Below are positions 6,748-9,071 of a stretch of 9,071 nt of DNA, in pieces (position 1 is the stretch's first letter; every line of letters starts with the position of its first letter). Under the pieces are notes generated by a model, which was not told the DNA's origin, made no database searches, and saw only the letters and a list, made by a program, of their open reading frames with translations. The position numbers and the translations under genes are program-made. Source of the stretch: Syntrophomonadaceae bacterium (lineage in GTDB: Bacteria > Bacillota > Dethiobacteria > DTU022); the NCBI GenBank assembly GCA_003552365.1, contig PUKR01000076.1:1-9071 (forward strand). The letters are read 5' to 3'.

Positions 6748-6774
6748 GTTTATTATCTCCCGGCTTTCTCCCGG
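6743..6774 (+). repeat. Leader inverted repeat with duplicated TCTCCCGG
   Basis: GCCGGG (6743-6748) can pair with CCCGGC (6759-6764) over a 10-base loop. TCTCCCGG also occurs twice, at 6756-6763 and 6767-6774, 11 bases apart, so an alternative partner is available. The T-content after the first hairpin is low and no terminator is claimed. It could be a second half-site for the regulator or a leader fold. Confidence 0.3.
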
Positions 6775-6797
6775 TTTAACAGCGGAGGGTATTTTGC

Positions 6798-9071
6798 ATG
6801 GGTCTGTCGAGAATGGCAGTTAAAAGGCCGGTAGCTACGGCCACTATATTAATTCTAATTTTACTTATCGGGGCGGTTAGCCTTTACCAGAGCCCCCTGG
6901 ACCTTCTCCCTGATATCCAACCGCCGGTCCTGGCGGTAATTACCTCTTTTCCGGGCAGCTCACCGCAGGAGACCCTTGACCTGGTGACCAGGAGAATCGA
7001 AGGTGAAGTTGCGGCGATAAGCGGGATTACCGGTATTTCTTCAGTTTCCCAGGAAAGTATTTCCCTGGTTATACTGCAGTTCGACTGGGGTATGGATGTA
7101 AAAGATGTCCGGGATAATGTCAGCACCAGGTTAGAGCTTATAGACTTTCCTGACGATGTCCAGCAGCCGATGCTCCTTGAATTCGATCCTACCCTGATGC
7201 CGATCATGATGGTAGCGGCAAGTGGTGGTGAAAACCGGGTTGATTTGACTGAGTGGCTTGAAGATACTGTATCCCCAAGGCTTGAATCGATTCCCGGTAT
7301 GGCCAGTGTCCAGGTCCAGGGTGGGGCCAGGCAGGATGTTTTTGTGCGCACTTCTCCTGACCTGATGAACGAGTACGGAGTATCCTTCGATCAGATCTCA
7401 AATATTATTCGGGCCAGCCTGGTGGATCTACCTGCCGGCATTATCGATCTTGATGAGCAGCAGGTTAGGATCCGTTTCCTTGGTCGCTATGCAGAAAGCG
7501 AGATGCTCTCAGATCTCGTCGTCGGTTTTCAGACCGATGAAGATGAGCTGGAGAGAATGATCGGTGAGGAAATAAATGTTGACTTGAACCAGGTGTTATC
7601 AAGCGGGGAAGCTGTCCCCGGAGGCGGTGGTGGTTTTTCTAATGTTCCTATGCGGGAAATATACTGGGACGATATTTTTAATTTTGCCGGGGGAGATATT
7701 GTAGGAAGCGAACTTTTTATTCCTGTAAATAATGACTGGGCTGCCGAGCAGGGCGGTGATGTTGCAGACAGTTTGCGCTTGTTTACAGCCAATCCCCACA
7801 TCACTTATGACCCTGCAACCCGGCAGATGGCCCTTTCTCTGGATTCACTTGGACAGAGAACTTTAACTGAAACTGATGGTGGTATGTTTTTGACCGGTGG
7901 TGATTCGGTTCGGCTGGAAGATATCTGGCTGGTCAGCTATGGTGATTGGGATGGTAACCGGGCGATCATCCCCCTGGACCCGGGCGCCATTAGCCGGTAC
8001 GGCCTTTCGGAGGCTGACATTGCCCGGTTAGCCAACGACTCGTCTTTGATTACCGATGCCAACTCCCGCTACATTTTAGTCACCTTTCACGAGAACTGGG
8101 AAGAACTGCGCCGTGAACCGGCTGTGCAGTTCCCCGATTACAATGAATGGCTTGCGAATATAAGCAGAGATATTGACCGGGGTATCGATGATACTTCGCG
8201 CCTGCTTGAAGAAGGACTAAGAGATCTGGCCGGCGCGAGCATCCAGGGTTCGATGGTTTCAGGCGGCACCGGCATGGCCGGGGTCGATTTTGATGATGAC
8301 TTTCCAATTATACCGGTATCGCTGGAAATGCTGGCTGAAATTGAACAGGACACTCATAACCCGAGTACAATTACCCGTTATAACATGCAGCCCAGTATCG
8401 GGATGATGCTTCAGAAAGAAGGCGATGCCAATACAGTCCAGGTAGCGCGTGATCTAAGGGGCGCTTTGGATGAACTTTCTGAAGAAAGCCGGGGTAATTT
8501 TTCACAGGTGGATTTTAATATCACCATGGACCAGGCCGAAGAAATCGAACGTGCCCTTACCGACCTGGCCCATTCTCTTGGGGGCGGTGCGATCCTGGCT
8601 ATAATAGTGTTGATCTTATTTCTAAAAAACTGGCGCACGACCATGTTCATTGCCCTGAGTATCCCTGCAGCGATCATCGCCACTTTTACCCTGCTTTATT
8701 TTGCAGATTTCACCATAAACCTGATGACCCTGGGCGGGTTGGCCCTGGCTGCGGGAATGCTGGTTGACAATTCTATTGTGGTCAGTGAGAATATTTACCG
8801 CCGTTACCAGCTTGGGGAAAATCCCGATCAGGCTGCTATAGAAGGGGCCCGGGAAGTGTCTGGTGCAATCACCGCTTCCACCCTGACCACGATCAGCGTC
8901 TTTTTCCCGGTTGTTTTTTTAACCGGACTGGCCGGACAGCTGTTCTGGGAGTTCGCCCTTACCGTGGCCTGTGCGATTTTAGCGTCTCTCCTGGTTGCGA
9001 TGACCGTGATCCCGCTCCTGGCGTCCCGCTCGCTGCGCCGGCAGCGTAAGAGCCGCTCGGAAAATGGCGGA
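6798..9071 (+). CDS. RND efflux pump permease (AcrB/HAE1-like), 3' end beyond the window, with two large periplasmic insertions
   Basis: The frame is open from ATG 6798 to the window edge (758 residues), preceded by SD GGAGGG (6784-6789). Such pumps drive efflux of drugs or amphiphiles with the proton gradient. Features in order: first membrane helix near 12-31 followed by SPLDLLPDIQPPV; porter subdomains beginning VITSFPGSSPQETLDLVTRRIE and GITGISSVSQES; the docking motif YGVSFDQISNIIRASLVDLPAG (about 194-215); IRFLGRY and DLVVGF up to 244; VRLEDIWLVSYG (371-382); then RYNMQPSIGMMLQKEGDANTV (from 527). Helix 2 starts near 598; in AcrB it starts near 337. Helix 4 has GMLVDNSIVVSENIYRR: D657 matches AcrB Asp407, while N658 stands where AcrB has Asp408, a D-N pair seen in other HAE1 members. 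Helices 5 and 6 follow and the window ends in the central cytoplasmic loop (RSLRRQRKSR). The excess of about 260 residues falls in two blocks, about 245-369 and 383-522. The full pump is projected near 1,300 residues. No adaptor gene (membrane fusion protein) precedes it here; it may lie downstream. A nodulation/CzcA-type metal pump is less likely. Confidence 0.9.
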   Translation, partial: MGLSRMAVKRPVATATILILILLIGAVSLYQSPLDLLPDIQPPVLAVITSFPGSSPQETLDLVTRRIEGEVAAISGITGISSVSQESISLVILQFDWGMDVKDVRDNVSTRLELIDFPDDVQQPMLLEFDPTLMPIMMVAASGGENRVDLTEWLEDTVSPRLESIPGMASVQVQGGARQDVFVRTSPDLMNEYGVSFDQISNIIRASLVDLPAGIIDLDEQQVRIRFLGRYAESEMLSDLVVGFQTDEDELERMIGEEINVDLNQVLSSGEAVPGGGGGFSNVPMREIYWDDIFNFAGGDIVGSELFIPVNNDWAAEQGGDVADSLRLFTANPHITYDPATRQMALSLDSLGQRTLTETDGGMFLTGGDSVRLEDIWLVSYGDWDGNRAIIPLDPGAISRYGLSEADIARLANDSSLITDANSRYILVTFHENWEELRREPAVQFPDYNEWLANISRDIDRGIDDTSRLLEEGLRDLAGASIQGSMVSGGTGMAGVDFDDDFPIIPVSLEMLAEIEQDTHNPSTITRYNMQPSIGMMLQKEGDANTVQVARDLRGALDELSEESRGNFSQVDFNITMDQAEEIERALTDLAHSLGGGAILAIIVLILFLKNWRTTMFIALSIPAAIIATFTLLYFADFTINLMTLGGLALAAGMLVDNSIVVSENIYRRYQLGENPDQAAIEGAREVSGAITASTLTTISVFFPVVFLTGLAGQLFWEFALTVACAILASLLVAMTVIPLLASRSLRRQRKSRSENGG

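Noticed and set aside
6884..7351. A 155-residue frame on the minus strand
   Set aside because: It overlaps the clearly coding RND pump frame on the plus strand, is Ser/Thr/Ile-rich without motifs and has no SD context.
8766..8771. Inactive pump because AcrB Asp408 is replaced by Asn
   Set aside because: The D-N pair in GMLVDNSIVV is, from family knowledge, common in HAE1 pumps and the first Asp is kept, so it is not evidence of loss of function.
1..9071. CRISPR array, insertion sequence, tRNA or rRNA
   Set aside because: No regularly spaced repeats, no transposase-like frame or terminal inverted repeats, and no cloverleaf or rRNA-like stretch was seen.

Overview
The window looks like chromosomal DNA of an anaerobic Firmicute (Bacillota, Clostridia or Peptococcia-like). 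All genes run on the + strand, base composition is balanced to moderately GC-rich, and Shine-Dalgarno (SD) sites are strong and purine-rich. A butyrate kinase and a phosphate butyryltransferase, both typical of fermentative or syntrophic clostridia, sit in the middle. The species cannot be named from the sequence alone.

Layout. (1) Positions 1-260 hold the C-terminal end of a flavoprotein reductase with a ferredoxin-NADP reductase-type NAD(P)-binding domain. (2) A 173-base leader contains a 10-bp hairpin (328-368). (3) A probable operon follows: a YtcJ-like amidohydrolase (434-2056), butyrate kinase (start most likely 2072, not 2063), phosphate butyryl/acyltransferase (start most likely 3308, not 3269), and a polytopic membrane protein whose real N-terminus lies upstream of its first ATG, probably at a non-AUG CTG codon at 4226. 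(4) After a 189-base gap comes a group II PLP-dependent amino-acid decarboxylase of the aromatic-amino-acid type (5249-6655). (5) A 142-base intergenic region has an extended -10 promoter followed by a palindrome resembling a TetR-type operator, then a large RND efflux pump gene (6798 to beyond the window end).

How the genes may work together. Ptb and Buk convert an acyl-CoA plus phosphate and ADP into a free acid, CoA and ATP. The amidohydrolase ends only 15 bases before the butyrate kinase ATG, so the two are probably co-expressed. The acyl donor is not shown by the sequence; butyrate is the family default, but branched or aryl acids from amino-acid breakdown are possible. The decarboxylase is likely in a separate transcription unit and makes an amine from an (aromatic) amino acid. 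The RND pump has its own promoter and apparent repressor site, and no adaptor or regulator gene lies next to it inside the window.

Most notable points: the RND pump carries about 260 extra residues in its first periplasmic half, as two insertions, one of which begins with what looks like a second copy of the pump's own docking-domain motif; the membrane protein appears to use a non-AUG start coupled to the ptb stop; and the RND promoter/operator region is compact. I did not find a CRISPR array, mobile element, tRNA, rRNA or a clearly new multi-gene system.
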